NCBI RefSeq assembly: GCF_000176515.1
Contig: NZ_ADAQ01000012.1
Location: 124,001-188,000 of the forward strand
Length of the DNA stretch: 64,000 bases
DNA from: Grimontia hollisae CIP 101886
GTDB lineage: Bacteria > Pseudomonadota > Gammaproteobacteria > Enterobacterales > Vibrionaceae
Direction of reading: 5' to 3'
The notes under the pieces were generated by a model that saw nothing but the letters and a program-made list of their open reading frames with translations, was not told the origin of the DNA and did not search any database. Made by a program: the position numbers and the translations under genes. Each line of letters begins with the position of its first letter. The first letter of the stretch is position 1. Below, piece after piece: positions 53,713 through 62,192 of this stretch.

Positions 53713-55797
53713 TTATTTTGTCAGTTGATGTTGGATCCAATCCCGTATTGCCATTTCCGTATCTTTTCTTCCCCGAAAACCAAAATGCTTTGCGACACGC
53801 TCCCAAGATTGACGTTGCAGCAACTTGGCAACCATAAGTGTACACACGTTATCAGTTTCATCCTGGATAGGAACTGTGGCAAGCAGATGAATAAACCATT
53901 GCCACAAACTGCCTGTGACTAAATCGTAACCCAGCTTTCCGTCAGCAAAAAGGGACACTTGGTTCATAGCATTTTCATCGATGGAAACAGCCTTGGGACT
54001 TCCTGTCAGCAACAAAGCGACCAGATCACTGTCCATATCGGCAAACTGTTCCGGAAGTTGATGCTCAAGATTAAGATAAAAAAGAGCACGTAAGGCTTCA
54101 AACCAATCCGGAGCTGTCGATATGGCCTTTGCCAACTGCAGAGAATACGTCCCGCTGGCAGCATCCCGTTGAACGCCAAGCCGCAATGGCAGGTATCCCA
54201 ATTTCGACCAGAATTGCCACAATGTGGGCGTGATACCAAAACTGGTTCCTGTGACAGCAATACCTTGTTTCAACGCAGTTTCTTCAAAGTATTTGACCAG
54301 CGAACGGGCAATCCCTTGGCGACGGAACTCAGGCAACACTGCAAGCCGAACAATTCGAAGCATAGGTTCAGCCAATACTTCTGCCAAGCCAGTATGAGTG
54401 GCCAGACTCTGAGCCAGTAAGTGCCCTCTTAGCCGGCGCTCACCGCGCGCTACAGCCTGAGCGAGTGACGGTTCAAACCCGCCCTCCATACTCGCCAATA
54501 AAGCACCAATAAGCACGCCGTCGCAGTAGGCCCCCAGTATCACCAAATGCTCTCCATCAAGCAGTTGTACCAAATCATTGGGTGATGTCTGGTAATGGGC
54601 GGTGACCAGAAGTGAAAACAACTGTCGTAACTCGGCTTCGTCTTGCGCAAGCGCAGTCTGACTTAATGTCTGGTATGAAACAGAGGCTTGGGTATTTGCG
54701 GGGAGAGCAGGCTCGACATCAAACAAAAAAGCCTCGAAGAGCCAACGTTCAAGCGGATCTTGTTGCGCCCACCTGACTGGCTCTGTGAGCCTGATTTCCC
54801 GCCAACCTTTGGCTTCTGTGTCAAGTAGTGTACGAAAGCGCGTGCTGAATGAACGCCCCGTTCCTTCATAACCATGTTCGGTCGATGAAAATACTACGCG
54901 GCTATAGTGCCTTACTATGTTACCGAGCATAGGAAGAGGGATCGCCGCCGCTTCATCGACCAACAGCAAGTCGCATATTGGCCTTTCACGTAGCAAGACG
55001 TCTGGCGCGATAAACTCCAGCCTTCCCCCGCTTTCATCAACCAGTGAAAACTTGCCTTGTGCTTGCAACGCACCACGCTGTCTCGCATGAGAGAAAAGGG
55101 CGTCAACATTGGCGAAACGCGGGGAAGTGACGATAATTTTTTGAGTCCCGTGACGAAGAATCTCCGCCGCCGCAATGCCCATGGCTGACGATTTTCCCCT
55201 TCCCCGATCAGCCACCAGTAGTGCAGGGCGGCGTCGATGTCCACGCAATACCCGCTCAATCGCCTCCACTGCCCGCTGTTGTGATACGGTTTTCCCTGTT
55301 ACTGGATCAAGTTGGCGGCTTTGATGCAGACACACATCACCCAACGGGAATTCGTGATCGCCGTTTTGGCGACAGATAGCAACAGCGGGGTGTTTAGCGA
55401 GTTGCATCAGACGGTTGTCGAAACGACGCAGACCGGTACGATGTTCCTTACCGGCAATCAGCACCAGCAACCCACCACCACGAATACACCCTGCCGCCGC
55501 ACACAGTTTTTCTATATCCCACACGTGACGAATATCCACCGCCAACGAGCCCGTTTCTTGTCCCAGCATTTGCTTTGCGCGCGACCAGGGTATCGCCCCA
55601 ACAAACTCAGAATCATCGCTGATCACCGTTATCTCATTGATCATCCCCAACGTTTGCACGATGAATACATCGTCACCGAAAAGAAAAACAGGAAAGCGGA
55701 CAAAACCATCTCGGGCTTTGTCAGTAAGCATTTGCAGAAAGCTGAAAGATTCGTGTATCACAGTGTGGCCGTTTATCAATAAGTCCCCAGTCATCAT
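53713..55797 (-). CDS. tmcA: tRNA(Met) cytidine acetyltransferase TmcA
   Basis: A 694-residue enzyme that makes N4-acetylcytidine at the wobble base of elongator tRNA-Met. The N-terminal DUF1726 part is followed by the RNA-helicase-like ATPase with Walker A ALLVADRGRGKSSAMGIAA and Walker B CDLLLVDEAAAIPLPML. The GNAT acetyltransferase shows VRLAVLPEFRRQGIARSLV and GITPTLWQFWSKLGY, and a C-terminal tRNA-binding tail completes it. Full length. Two in-frame ATGs at 55797. Confidence 0.93.
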   Translation of the reverse strand: MMTGDLLINGHTVIHESFSFLQMLTDKARDGFVRFPVFLFGDDVFIVQTLGMINEITVISDDSEFVGAIPWSRAKQMLGQETGSLAVDIRHVWDIEKLCAAAGCIRGGGLLVLIAGKEHRTGLRRFDNRLMQLAKHPAVAICRQNGDHEFPLGDVCLHQSRQLDPVTGKTVSQQRAVEAIERVLRGHRRRPALLVADRGRGKSSAMGIAAAEILRHGTQKIIVTSPRFANVDALFSHARQRGALQAQGKFSLVDESGGRLEFIAPDVLLRERPICDLLLVDEAAAIPLPMLGNIVRHYSRVVFSSTEHGYEGTGRSFSTRFRTLLDTEAKGWREIRLTEPVRWAQQDPLERWLFEAFLFDVEPALPANTQASVSYQTLSQTALAQDEAELRQLFSLLVTAHYQTSPNDLVQLLDGEHLVILGAYCDGVLIGALLASMEGGFEPSLAQAVARGERRLRGHLLAQSLATHTGLAEVLAEPMLRIVRLAVLPEFRRQGIARSLVKYFEETALKQGIAVTGTSFGITPTLWQFWSKLGYLPLRLGVQRDAASGTYSLQLAKAISTAPDWFEALRALFYLNLEHQLPEQFADMDSDLVALLLTGSPKAVSIDENAMNQVSLFADGKLGYDLVTGSLWQWFIHLLATVPIQDETDNVCTLMVAKLLQRQSWERVAKHFGFRGRKDTEMAIRDWIQHQLTK

Positions 55798-55850
55798 AAC
55801 GGAAAGCAGGGTGGGGCAGCCACTAATCAGGTAGTTTACAAGCAGAGCAT

Positions 55851-55878
55851 AAAAAAACGCGCCCGGGCAGGGCGCGCT
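55851..55878 (-). terminator. Terminator of the parAB operon
   Basis: A GC-rich stem CGCGCCC/GGGCGCG with a T-run on the minus strand lies 17 bases beyond the parB stop and separates it from tmcA. Confidence 0.85.
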
Positions 55879-55894
55879 TAGCGTGCTTTTGCGT

Positions 55895-56866
55895 TCACTG
55901 ACTCAAACGCGATTTGATAAAAGAAAAGATCGCATCGGCATCCTCATCGCTCAGCTTTTTAAGGTTTATTGCCACTGTGTCGCCTTTACGGCGATAGCTG
56001 GCACGTCCTTTAACCAAGTCAATTGCAGGAACTTCAGGCCTGAGAGCAGCAGGCTTGAGAGCATCACACCATTGTTCCAAAAGTAACGTCACTTCCCGGG
56101 TAATACGGCTGACACCGGTAGCGTCTACCGATTGCCAAACAGGTGCACCTTTCAGCTTCGCCAGCAATGCTTCTTTTTGCTCATCTGTGAGTGAAAAGTA
56201 GAGTCTATTGAGCTTAACGATAGTCGGACGACCTAACTCAGCAACACTCGGGTAAGCCTGCAGCAAGGGCAGGGGCAATGCGGCCGCTTTCAGTGCGCCA
56301 CTGACCAAGGCTTCACTACACTGACACACTTTTGCCAGTTCTTTTTGATCAGCAACATCGCCACGATCTAACATGGCCTGCATTTCCTTTCCGCGCTCGT
56401 AAAGCGACAGCGGTTTATGGGCATTTGCCACATCTGACAAGAACTTCGCATGCTTGCTGTTAATGCCCCTCGCGACGTATACCAGAAAATCCTGGCCAGC
56501 AAGAATACAGGACATACGACGACGGCTGCCGTCGAGTACTTCAATGTTGTCATCTTCCCGCCAGCGGCCCACCGCCGGATACTGCTGCCCACGATCTTTT
56601 AACGTCGTGAGGATGTCCTGGAGCGCCAGTTCGTTGAGGAACGATTGCTCACGGGCGTTTTCAGCAAAAACGGACGTCCGTTTCTCAACGTCTGCTGCAG
56701 GTACGCGCACCAATTCAAATTCAACCGTCGCTTCACCTGCGACGGAAAGTTCAATCACCGCCGCTTTTTCAGACGCAGCTTTTTGTGCTTCTTGCGCGGT
56801 GGTCGCCCGTCGTTTGTCTGCTTTACCAAAAAGACGAGCATTCAATTCTGAAGTCTTAATCGCCAT
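55895..56866 (-). CDS. parB: Chromosome-II partition protein ParB2
   Basis: A 323-residue DNA-binding CTPase-type partition protein. The N-terminal ParB/Srx block has VLDGSRRRMSCI in place of the classic GxxRxxA box. A helix-turn-helix follows (LAKVCQCSEALVSGALKAAALPLPLL), and a C-terminal dimer domain ends in KLSDEDADAIFSFIKSRL. It binds the parS2 sites seen at 50278, 52936 and 58272. It starts 3 bp after the parA stop. Type-Ib-like and plasmid-derived in origin, as typical for Vibrio chromosome II. Confidence 0.93.
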   Translation of the reverse strand: MAIKTSELNARLFGKADKRRATTAQEAQKAASEKAAVIELSVAGEATVEFELVRVPAADVEKRTSVFAENAREQSFLNELALQDILTTLKDRGQQYPAVGRWREDDNIEVLDGSRRRMSCILAGQDFLVYVARGINSKHAKFLSDVANAHKPLSLYERGKEMQAMLDRGDVADQKELAKVCQCSEALVSGALKAAALPLPLLQAYPSVAELGRPTIVKLNRLYFSLTDEQKEALLAKLKGAPVWQSVDATGVSRITREVTLLLEQWCDALKPAALRPEVPAIDLVKGRASYRRKGDTVAINLKKLSDEDADAIFSFIKSRLSQ

Positions 56867-56869
56867 TTA

Positions 56870-58078
56870 TCACTCCTGGTTTCGCTGCGACCAATGGCTA
56901 TGGAGCACACGTTCAAGCTCCAGCCCGGCACGATGTACCGCTTCCTGCGCTGTTGAAAGAGTTTTCTTACCGCCTTCGAAGTCCTGGGCGGTGAGATCAA
57001 AAACAGTACTGTAGGTATCAGCACACGTTTCAAATGCACGGCTGCGGGGAATAGTCGCCATCATCACCTGATCACCCAACAGGTAATTCATTTCTGTCAG
57101 CACCGACACCTGTTTTTTGTTGTCATCTTCAAACATAGTAGGTACCAGTCGGACAAACTCCAAGCCCGGCCAGTCTTCCGGGAACATTTCATAAACGGTT
57201 GGAAGGTGCTGGAAAAAGTTGACCGTAGATGCCCAGTCAAGACGTTTAGCGGCACACGGGATCAACAAGGCATTGGATGCGTACATGGCATTCCACACCA
57301 AGGGGTCAATGTGCGGTCCAGTGTCTATCATGATGATATCAAACTCATCCGCAATCACATCAATGACCTTCTCTTTCAGCAATTGAACGATGTCCAGGGA
57401 ACCATTCGTCGCCAGGCTCTGCCACGCTTCAGCGTTAAACATCGCGTCTTCCGGGAATGCCGCAATTGTTTTCAGGTTGGGGTACTGTGTCGGCAACAGT
57501 ACATTTTTCATCATGAATTCTTTGTCAGGCGTTTGCGGCGTATTATCAAGCATTACATCCACTGCGGAATAGATACCTTCTTGCTCGGTAATACTAATCT
57601 GCGGGTTCAGAAAAAGGCGAAGTGAGCCTTGGGGATCAAGGTCAATCAAACAGATGCGATAACGTTTTTCCAGGTTCAACGCCATACAGGCCGCCATATG
57701 AACCGCACTCATTGATTTACCCGTCCCCCCTTTTTGGTTCTGGATGTTAATCACCCAAGGTTTGTAACCCGCACCTTTACCTTCATGAAACGCAGGGATA
57801 TTCGCCGCTTCCATAATTTGATGGGCTTCCTCAAGGGTAATAGAGTAGTGGTTCGCGTTGTTCTTGGTGAACTGGTGGCCGGCTTCTTCCATGCGGCTGA
57901 TGGCTTCATCCAGTTTCCGACGGGTAAGGCCAGAGCGGGTTTCCATCAATGCTTTCGACATGGGTGGAAACAATTGGTCATGACGTTCCTCCATCACGAT
58001 CTCAATACGGTCAGCCTGAACCTGCTTGGTTTGCTCTGCAATAGTTTGCAGGTTTTCTATTGTCTTTTCCCTATTCAT
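56870..58078 (-). CDS. parA: Chromosome-II partition ATPase ParA2
   Basis: A 402-residue P1-like ParA. The N-terminal part (about 1-100) has a winged-helix-like region, SGLTRRKLDEAISRMEEAG. The deviant Walker A is QNQKGGTGKSMSAVHMAAC, followed by Walker A' ICLIDLDPQGSLRLFLNP and Walker B IIMIDTGPHIDPLVWNAM. It drives poleward movement of the chromosome-II origin with ParB2. It faces away from rctB, with the origin between them. Confidence 0.94.
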   Translation of the reverse strand: MNREKTIENLQTIAEQTKQVQADRIEIVMEERHDQLFPPMSKALMETRSGLTRRKLDEAISRMEEAGHQFTKNNANHYSITLEEAHQIMEAANIPAFHEGKGAGYKPWVINIQNQKGGTGKSMSAVHMAACMALNLEKRYRICLIDLDPQGSLRLFLNPQISITEQEGIYSAVDVMLDNTPQTPDKEFMMKNVLLPTQYPNLKTIAAFPEDAMFNAEAWQSLATNGSLDIVQLLKEKVIDVIADEFDIIMIDTGPHIDPLVWNAMYASNALLIPCAAKRLDWASTVNFFQHLPTVYEMFPEDWPGLEFVRLVPTMFEDDNKKQVSVLTEMNYLLGDQVMMATIPRSRAFETCADTYSTVFDLTAQDFEGGKKTLSTAQEAVHRAGLELERVLHSHWSQRNQE

Positions 58079-58271
58079 TTTTCTTTTCGCCTTAGAAGAA
58101 AATTAAAACAAATTGTACAGTAAAATGCATCACACACAATAAAAAGCTGAACATACTGCAAAATAATTAAGAACTTGCTCACTTTATGTCAAGATGGTGA
58201 AAAATAGTGCAATTTTTATGTGTCATATGCGGTGTGAAATATTTCAGATTTGAACTGTTACGGCGTCACCT

Positions 58272-58286
58272 TTTTACAATGTAAAC
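58272..58286. promoter_or_regulatory. parS2 centromere site in the origin
   Basis: TTTTACAATGTAAAC is a perfect NTTTACANTGTAAAN palindrome about 190 bp upstream of parA2. It could also allow ParB2 to influence parA and rctA transcription. Confidence 0.9.
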
Positions 58287-58328
58287 CCTATAAATAGATG
58301 TTTTTACCCGGAACACTGAAAAGTGATG

Positions 58329-58360
58329 TACAAATTACGGGGTGTGTAATTTCAACTTAC
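58329..58360 (+). promoter_or_regulatory. 39-mer-type RctB site, parA-proximal
   Basis: AATTACGGGGTGTGTAATTT followed by CAACTTA shares the TACGG...TGT-ATTTC-AACT pattern with sites at 58836, 59350 and 34116. In V. cholerae such long sites inhibit initiation by handcuffing with iterons. Confidence 0.65.
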
Positions 58361-58421
58361 TATGATATGAATGTTACGCCTGATCCTGACCAGAGAACAT
58401 CAGCACTACATAACAAGAAAC

Positions 58422-58813
58422 TCACTTGATCATCTTTTCGGAAACATGATCAAGGAAAGAAAGGTTACCAGCCGAAATGATGTAAATGCCATGACCATCC
58501 TTGATCATGTTTACGGAACATAACGATGGATAAGGAAAAATGATCAAGGCATATTTTTGATGAGGATTTGGGCAGCTATCCTGTAAATTGGATCCTAAAA
58601 TTCCGAAAAAATGATCAAGAGACGTGTCTGCATGGACAGAAAGACAAGATAGCTTCGGAACGATGATGTGAGACGTATAAATTACGGCTGATGCCTTTTG
58701 AATACTGACTTGAAGATAAATATCATGCCTCTTCCGCACAATAAAAAACAGGAAAAGCGCTTTAAAAAACCAATCCAAATGCACAAATGCAAAGCTTGAT
58801 CATCGTTTCGATG
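58422..58813 (-). other. rctA: rctA-like inhibitory region with dispersed iterons
   Basis: A 120-codon open frame (58422-58784) spans this region, but its composition (Ile/Ser/His-rich, dictated by the embedded iterons) argues against a functional protein. It occupies the place of rctA, which in V. cholerae is transcribed yet not translated and titrates RctB. Iteron cores TGATCA lie at 58427 (+), 58447 (-), 58502 (+), 58541 (-), 58612 (-) and 58797 (+). The first two form a 29-base palindromic pair. Confidence 0.6.
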
Positions 58814-58835
58814 ACCGGACACATATTCAGGGTTG

Positions 58836-58867
58836 GCTAAAATACGTGAGTTGTCATTTCAACTGAA
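58836..58867 (+). promoter_or_regulatory. 39-mer-type RctB site, minimal-origin side
   Basis: GCTAAAATACGTGAGTTGTC followed by ATTTCAACTGA aligns with the sites at 58329 and 34116. It lies between the rctA-like region and the minimal origin, as in V. cholerae. Confidence 0.65.
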
Positions 58868-58947
58868 TGTATTTCGATAAATCTTTGACCACAACAAGGA
58901 CTAAAACAGCGAAAGAAAGTGACAAAACCGTTGAAATACGATTTCCC

Positions 58948-58960
58948 TGATCATCTTTCC
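58948..58960 (+). promoter_or_regulatory. Isolated RctB iteron upstream of the DnaA box
   Basis: TGATCATCTTTCC fits the iteron consensus; it lies 75 bp ahead of the DnaA box and outside the regular array. Confidence 0.75.
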
Positions 58961-59022
58961 AACTAAAATTGGACTATTTTTTGAGAAATTGAGCGGGGTT
59001 TCCATGATATTACCAGTATGGC

Positions 59023-59031
59023 TGTGGATAA
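59023..59031 (-). promoter_or_regulatory. DnaA box
   Basis: TGTGGATAA is the perfect complement of the consensus TTATCCACA. It lies 16 bp before the iteron array, as in the minimal chromosome-II origin. Confidence 0.92.
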
Positions 59032-59045
59032 CCTGTGCAACAGCC

Positions 59046-59174
59046 ATGATCATGCTTTTGTGCCTTTGATGATCACGTTTTCGGGCATCTGATGATCATT
59101 GATTCAGCGTTACAATGATCATGCTTTCAATGTGTTATTGATCATCTTTCCAAGCACACCCTGATCATCGTTCC
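59046..59174 (+). repeat. Array of six RctB iterons with exact 23-bp period
   Basis: TGATCA cores start at 59047, 59070, 59093, 59116, 59139 and 59162, each exactly 23 bp apart and all in the same direction. Most follow TGATCATNNTTNC; the fourth ends CATTGATTC and the second has CACG. Two helical turns separate neighbours, placing RctB molecules on one face of the DNA. This is the initiation array of the minimal origin. Confidence 0.93.
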
Positions 59175-59184
59175 AGTAATCAAT

Positions 59185-59345
59185 AAAAATATCTTATTCT
59201 TTATCAGCCACTTACGGTGATTTTCTTCGTTGGATCATAAGATCATATCATCAATAAGATCTCTTAAAATCAAAGAGATCAGTTTAAAAAGCCCAATAAA
59301 AAGATCTTTCTTTATTTTATTTTTTCTATTACTCTTTCCGGAAAG
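59185..59345. other. AT-rich DNA unwinding region with ATCA repeats
   Basis: Sequence dominated by A/T lies between the iteron array and rctB. ATCA tetramers on the plus strand occur at 59234, 59242, 59247, 59250, 59269 and 59278. ATCA repeats in this zone have been implicated in RctB binding to single-stranded DNA in V. cholerae (from memory). Confidence 0.75.
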
Positions 59346-59349
59346 ATGG

Positions 59350-59378
59350 CGTAATTACGGTTATCTGTATTTTGAAAT
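59350..59378 (+). promoter_or_regulatory. 29-mer-type RctB operator in the rctB promoter
   Basis: CGTAATTACGGTTATCTGTA followed by TTTTGAAAT resembles the long sites (TACGG, then TGTATTT-AA) but is a diverged version located 30 bp before the rctB start, where the 29-mer autoregulatory site lies in V. cholerae. Confidence 0.55.
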
Positions 59379-59407
59379 CATATTGATATAACAAGGAGCT
59401 GTGGCGA

Positions 59408-61390
59408 ATGGCCTCAAATCCCTCTGAAAAAATATTGATCACAGCCCCACGTTCCCACAAAGATGGTCACCTGTTTGAGGTTCACGCGCATCTCGTGGAT
59501 TGGCTTCCCCAGTATGAGCATTTCAAGGGGGTCACTAAAAGCATTCTCGAGCTGCTAAATCTGATTTCACTGCGTGCTTTCTCATCAAAAGATGGATTGG
59601 TGTCTACCACAGAATTGGTTGAAGCCACTGACGGGCAGCTGACCCGTGCTGCCATTCAGCAGCGCCTGCGTGCTGCGGTTCAAATCGGCCTTTTTACCCA
59701 ACAAGGTGTGCGCTTTGAAGAAGGGTTAGCCGGTAAAACCATGCTGCACCGATTTGTTAATCCCAGTCAGTTAATTTCGGTACTGGGCTCAGCAGGACTC
59801 CAGTCAGAGAAAACCAAAGTTATTGCTAAACAAAAACGGTCTAAAGCCCTCGCTCAGAATCATGTCAATAAGCAGCTGTTGCATGAACATGGCCTGGGAA
59901 CGCCACCCACAATGCCAGATGAAAAGGATCAGATTCTGATCTCTCCTACTAGCTGGGCAGGTATTATTGATCAGGCCTTGGCTCCGCCGCGGACCAAGAA
60001 AAGTTACCAGAAGTCGATGGTGGCGATCAGCGGCACAAAAGCGATCATTGAAACCCGATCGTCTAAATCTATCATGACGGTGGACGATTTGATGACGTTA
60101 TTTGCCCTGTTCACTCTAACCGTGCAGTACCATGATCACCATCTGCCAAATTACGAGCTGCAAACCCAGAAAGTGGGCAACAAAACGCCGGTTTATATTA
60201 CGGATATCTTGTCTCTGCGTGGTAAGAAGGACAGTGGTCCTGCGCGTGATTCTATTCGGGAAAGTATTGATCGTATCGAGTTTACCGATTTCCAGCTCCA
60301 TGAGCTCACCGGCCGCTGGCTTAGTGAAAATATGCCGGAAGGGTTCAAAAGTGATCGTTTCCGGTTTATTGCACGCACAATCACGGCTTCTGAAGAAGCG
60401 CCAAGGGAAGGCGAAGATGGAGAAATCCGGATCAAACCGAATCTCTACATCATGGTGTGGGAGCCGTCTTTTTTTGAAGAGTTGATGACCCGGGACTACT
60501 TCTTCCTGTTCCCGCCAGAGATTTTGCGCCAACATACACTGGTATTCCAGCTCTACAGCCTCTTCAGAAGCCGTATGTCACGTCGTCTTGAAGATTCGAT
60601 GACATTGAGCGATCTGAACCAGAAAATGGCGAGAAACATCGAATGGCGGCGTTTTTCGAGTGATCTTATCCGTGAACTTCGTAAGATGGCGAAAAAGGAA
60701 ACGATCACTGACGGGGTGTTTGCTGTCAATTTGTATGGTTATCACTTGACGCTGTATCGCTTAGATGATGATAAAAAGCATCCGGATTATCGCATAGACA
60801 TCAAGTGCAATGTCGACGAAGTGATCCGTTTTTCCCGTGCGAAAACGTACAACGAGGGTAAACGATCCTTGGCGCCGACGATGCCAAACCCACTTCGCAA
60901 CGAGATCTTGCCAAAGAGAGACCTTGATCAGCTTTCCGAGATTATTGATGGTGAGTTTGAGCCTATTCAGAGGAAAGAGAAACGCGGAGGCCGGTTAGGA
61001 CGTCGTGTAAAACTGCGTAAGCACCTGGTGGAGATCAATGCCGATGAGCTGACGATCACTTTGTCTAAATACACCTCTCCGGAAGCGATGCAGCGTGGTA
61101 TTACTGCGTTGTCTGCGATGACGGGCCATCCAGCAGCGACGATTGCCGAAGAGTGTCAGTCTTACATGGACAAACTGGACTATCTGCGTGTTGATGGAGA
61201 GATTCTCTCTTATGAAACATTGAGTAAAACAATCGAGTTTTACAACAGTCAACAACAGGAGAAACACCTGTCAATTGAGCGTCTGATCTCTGGTTTAGCC
61301 GTACGACGTAAGGTTTGTCGGCAGGTTTATGACGGTCATTTAGACAGTTCAGTGCTGTCTATCTTGGATGAAGTTGCATCGGGTGGATAA
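59408..61390 (+). CDS. rctB: Chromosome-II replication initiator RctB
   Basis: A 660-residue initiator found only in Vibrionaceae and close relatives. Length matches V. cholerae RctB (658). The N-terminal winged-helix part has RAAIQQRLRAAVQIGLFTQQGVRFEE. The central plasmid-Rep-like domains have PRTKKSYQKSMVAISGTKAI and FRFIARTITASEEAP. The C-terminal regulatory part is basic and helical (GGRLGRRVKLRKHLVEI). It binds iterons to open the origin and 39/29-mers to restrain it, and represses itself through the promoter sites. AAGGAG lies 9 bases ahead of the ATG. Confidence 0.97.
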   Translation: MASNPSEKILITAPRSHKDGHLFEVHAHLVDWLPQYEHFKGVTKSILELLNLISLRAFSSKDGLVSTTELVEATDGQLTRAAIQQRLRAAVQIGLFTQQGVRFEEGLAGKTMLHRFVNPSQLISVLGSAGLQSEKTKVIAKQKRSKALAQNHVNKQLLHEHGLGTPPTMPDEKDQILISPTSWAGIIDQALAPPRTKKSYQKSMVAISGTKAIIETRSSKSIMTVDDLMTLFALFTLTVQYHDHHLPNYELQTQKVGNKTPVYITDILSLRGKKDSGPARDSIRESIDRIEFTDFQLHELTGRWLSENMPEGFKSDRFRFIARTITASEEAPREGEDGEIRIKPNLYIMVWEPSFFEELMTRDYFFLFPPEILRQHTLVFQLYSLFRSRMSRRLEDSMTLSDLNQKMARNIEWRRFSSDLIRELRKMAKKETITDGVFAVNLYGYHLTLYRLDDDKKHPDYRIDIKCNVDEVIRFSRAKTYNEGKRSLAPTMPNPLRNEILPKRDLDQLSEIIDGEFEPIQRKEKRGGRLGRRVKLRKHLVEINADELTITLSKYTSPEAMQRGITALSAMTGHPAATIAEECQSYMDKLDYLRVDGEILSYETLSKTIEFYNSQQQEKHLSIERLISGLAVRRKVCRQVYDGHLDSSVLSILDEVASGG

Positions 61391-61520
61391 TAAACTTCAC
61401 TCGATATTGACAAAGTTCTGACATGGCAACCCCAGATATTGACTAGGATTATCAACGAATAGATACCTTTGTCCTATTGGCATCTGGGTTCGCCCGATGC
61501 ATTGATTTGCTAACCCTTTG

Positions 61521-61545
61521 ACGAGCCAGATGGCTCGTTTTTTTT
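61521..61545 (+). terminator. Terminator of rctB
   Basis: A perfect 8-bp stem ACGAGCCA/TGGCTCGT with GA loop and eight T, 131 bases downstream of the stop codon. Confidence 0.9.
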
Positions 61546-61607
61546 GTCTATTAAATCGGCAGGCATAAAGAATGCTTACCAATCTTTTTTAGGATATTGC
61601 AAAAATG

Positions 61608-61628
61608 TAAACGTAGTGATAGCGTTTA
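61608..61628. promoter_or_regulatory. Palindromic operator-like sequence before the sugar transporter operon
   Basis: TAAACG (61608-61613) and CGTTTA (61623-61628) form an inverted repeat with a 9-base spacer. It could be a repressor site for the downstream genes; no regulator gene is visible here. Confidence 0.35.
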
Positions 61629-61793
61629 AACATCAGCCGCGGATATCGGCTGGCCGCCCACGATGGCAAAGCTAACGCAATATCTGCTTCCTTACATCTC
61701 TCTAAGAAATTGGTTGTCACCCGGAAGGGATGCGGGCTGCGAGTGGGCCGTTGCGTGCGTATTTTCACCGGTCAATGATCCTAAGGGAACACA

Positions 61794-62162
61794 GTGACAT
61801 CCACTATCCTGACTGACTCTGACATCAAAGCCTTTAAACGCCAGGCCAAATTGCAAAAGCGCCAGTTGCGGTGTTCGCACATGCAAGCGCTGGATGTGGT
61901 TGCGCGTCTGCATGGTTTTGATAGCTGGCATCAGGTGCTGAAAATTGCCGAACGATCCGTGGTTATCCTTTCTGAGGCTGAACTGACGACTACCCAACGT
62001 GTTCTGCTCGACAATTCACTGTATACCTCTGTCCCTGTTGGGTGGTTGATCGGCCGAAAATCCTACCCGGATTTTTCGTCGTCCAATGATACCGCACCTT
62101 CAATAAGCGCAACCGAACTGGAAGTGCCGACCTCTCGCTGGCGAGGAGAAAAACACGGGTAA
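61794..62162 (+). CDS. Small protein with glyoxalase-superfamily N-terminal motif
   Basis: A 122-residue protein from the GTG at 61794 (AAGGGA ahead). Residues about 10-48 read IKAFKRQAKLQKRQLRC, then HMQALDVVARLHGFDSWHQ. This is the pattern found ahead of or within glyoxalase-related and phage-type small proteins (Glyoxalase_8-like: FKRQAK, ALxxVAxxHGFxSW). The C-terminal tail is polar and probably unstructured. It lies 30 bp before the sugar-binding protein gene in the same direction. Function unknown. Confidence 0.65.
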   Translation: MTSTILTDSDIKAFKRQAKLQKRQLRCSHMQALDVVARLHGFDSWHQVLKIAERSVVILSEAELTTTQRVLLDNSLYTSVPVGWLIGRKSYPDFSSSNDTAPSISATELEVPTSRWRGEKHG

Positions 62163-62192
62163 TTGCCGGGATGACGCGACAGGGAGTTATCC

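Larger units (their letters stand above)
58079..59407. other. Replication origin of chromosome II (oriCII)
   Basis: A 1.3-kb AT-rich, gene-poor segment between divergent parA2 and rctB. It holds seven or more dispersed RctB iterons, a regular array of six more, long 39-mer/29-mer-type sites, a perfect DnaA box, a parS2 site and an AT-rich unwinding zone. Part and order match V. cholerae oriCII: negative-control half with rctA next to parA2, then the minimal origin next to rctB. The many GATC sites within iterons fit the known Dam-methylation requirement for RctB binding. Confidence 0.92.
61391..61793. other. Intergenic region after rctB
   Basis: About 400 bp that contains the rctB terminator, a TAAACG palindrome and a further hairpin, AGCCG/CGGCT near 61634-61652. 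The promoter of the next operon must lie in its second half. No gene was found. Confidence 0.5.

Noticed and set aside
58422-58784. 120-codon frame in the origin as a protein gene
   Set aside because: Its residues are dictated by overlapping iterons on both strands; the homologous rctA is known to act without translation.
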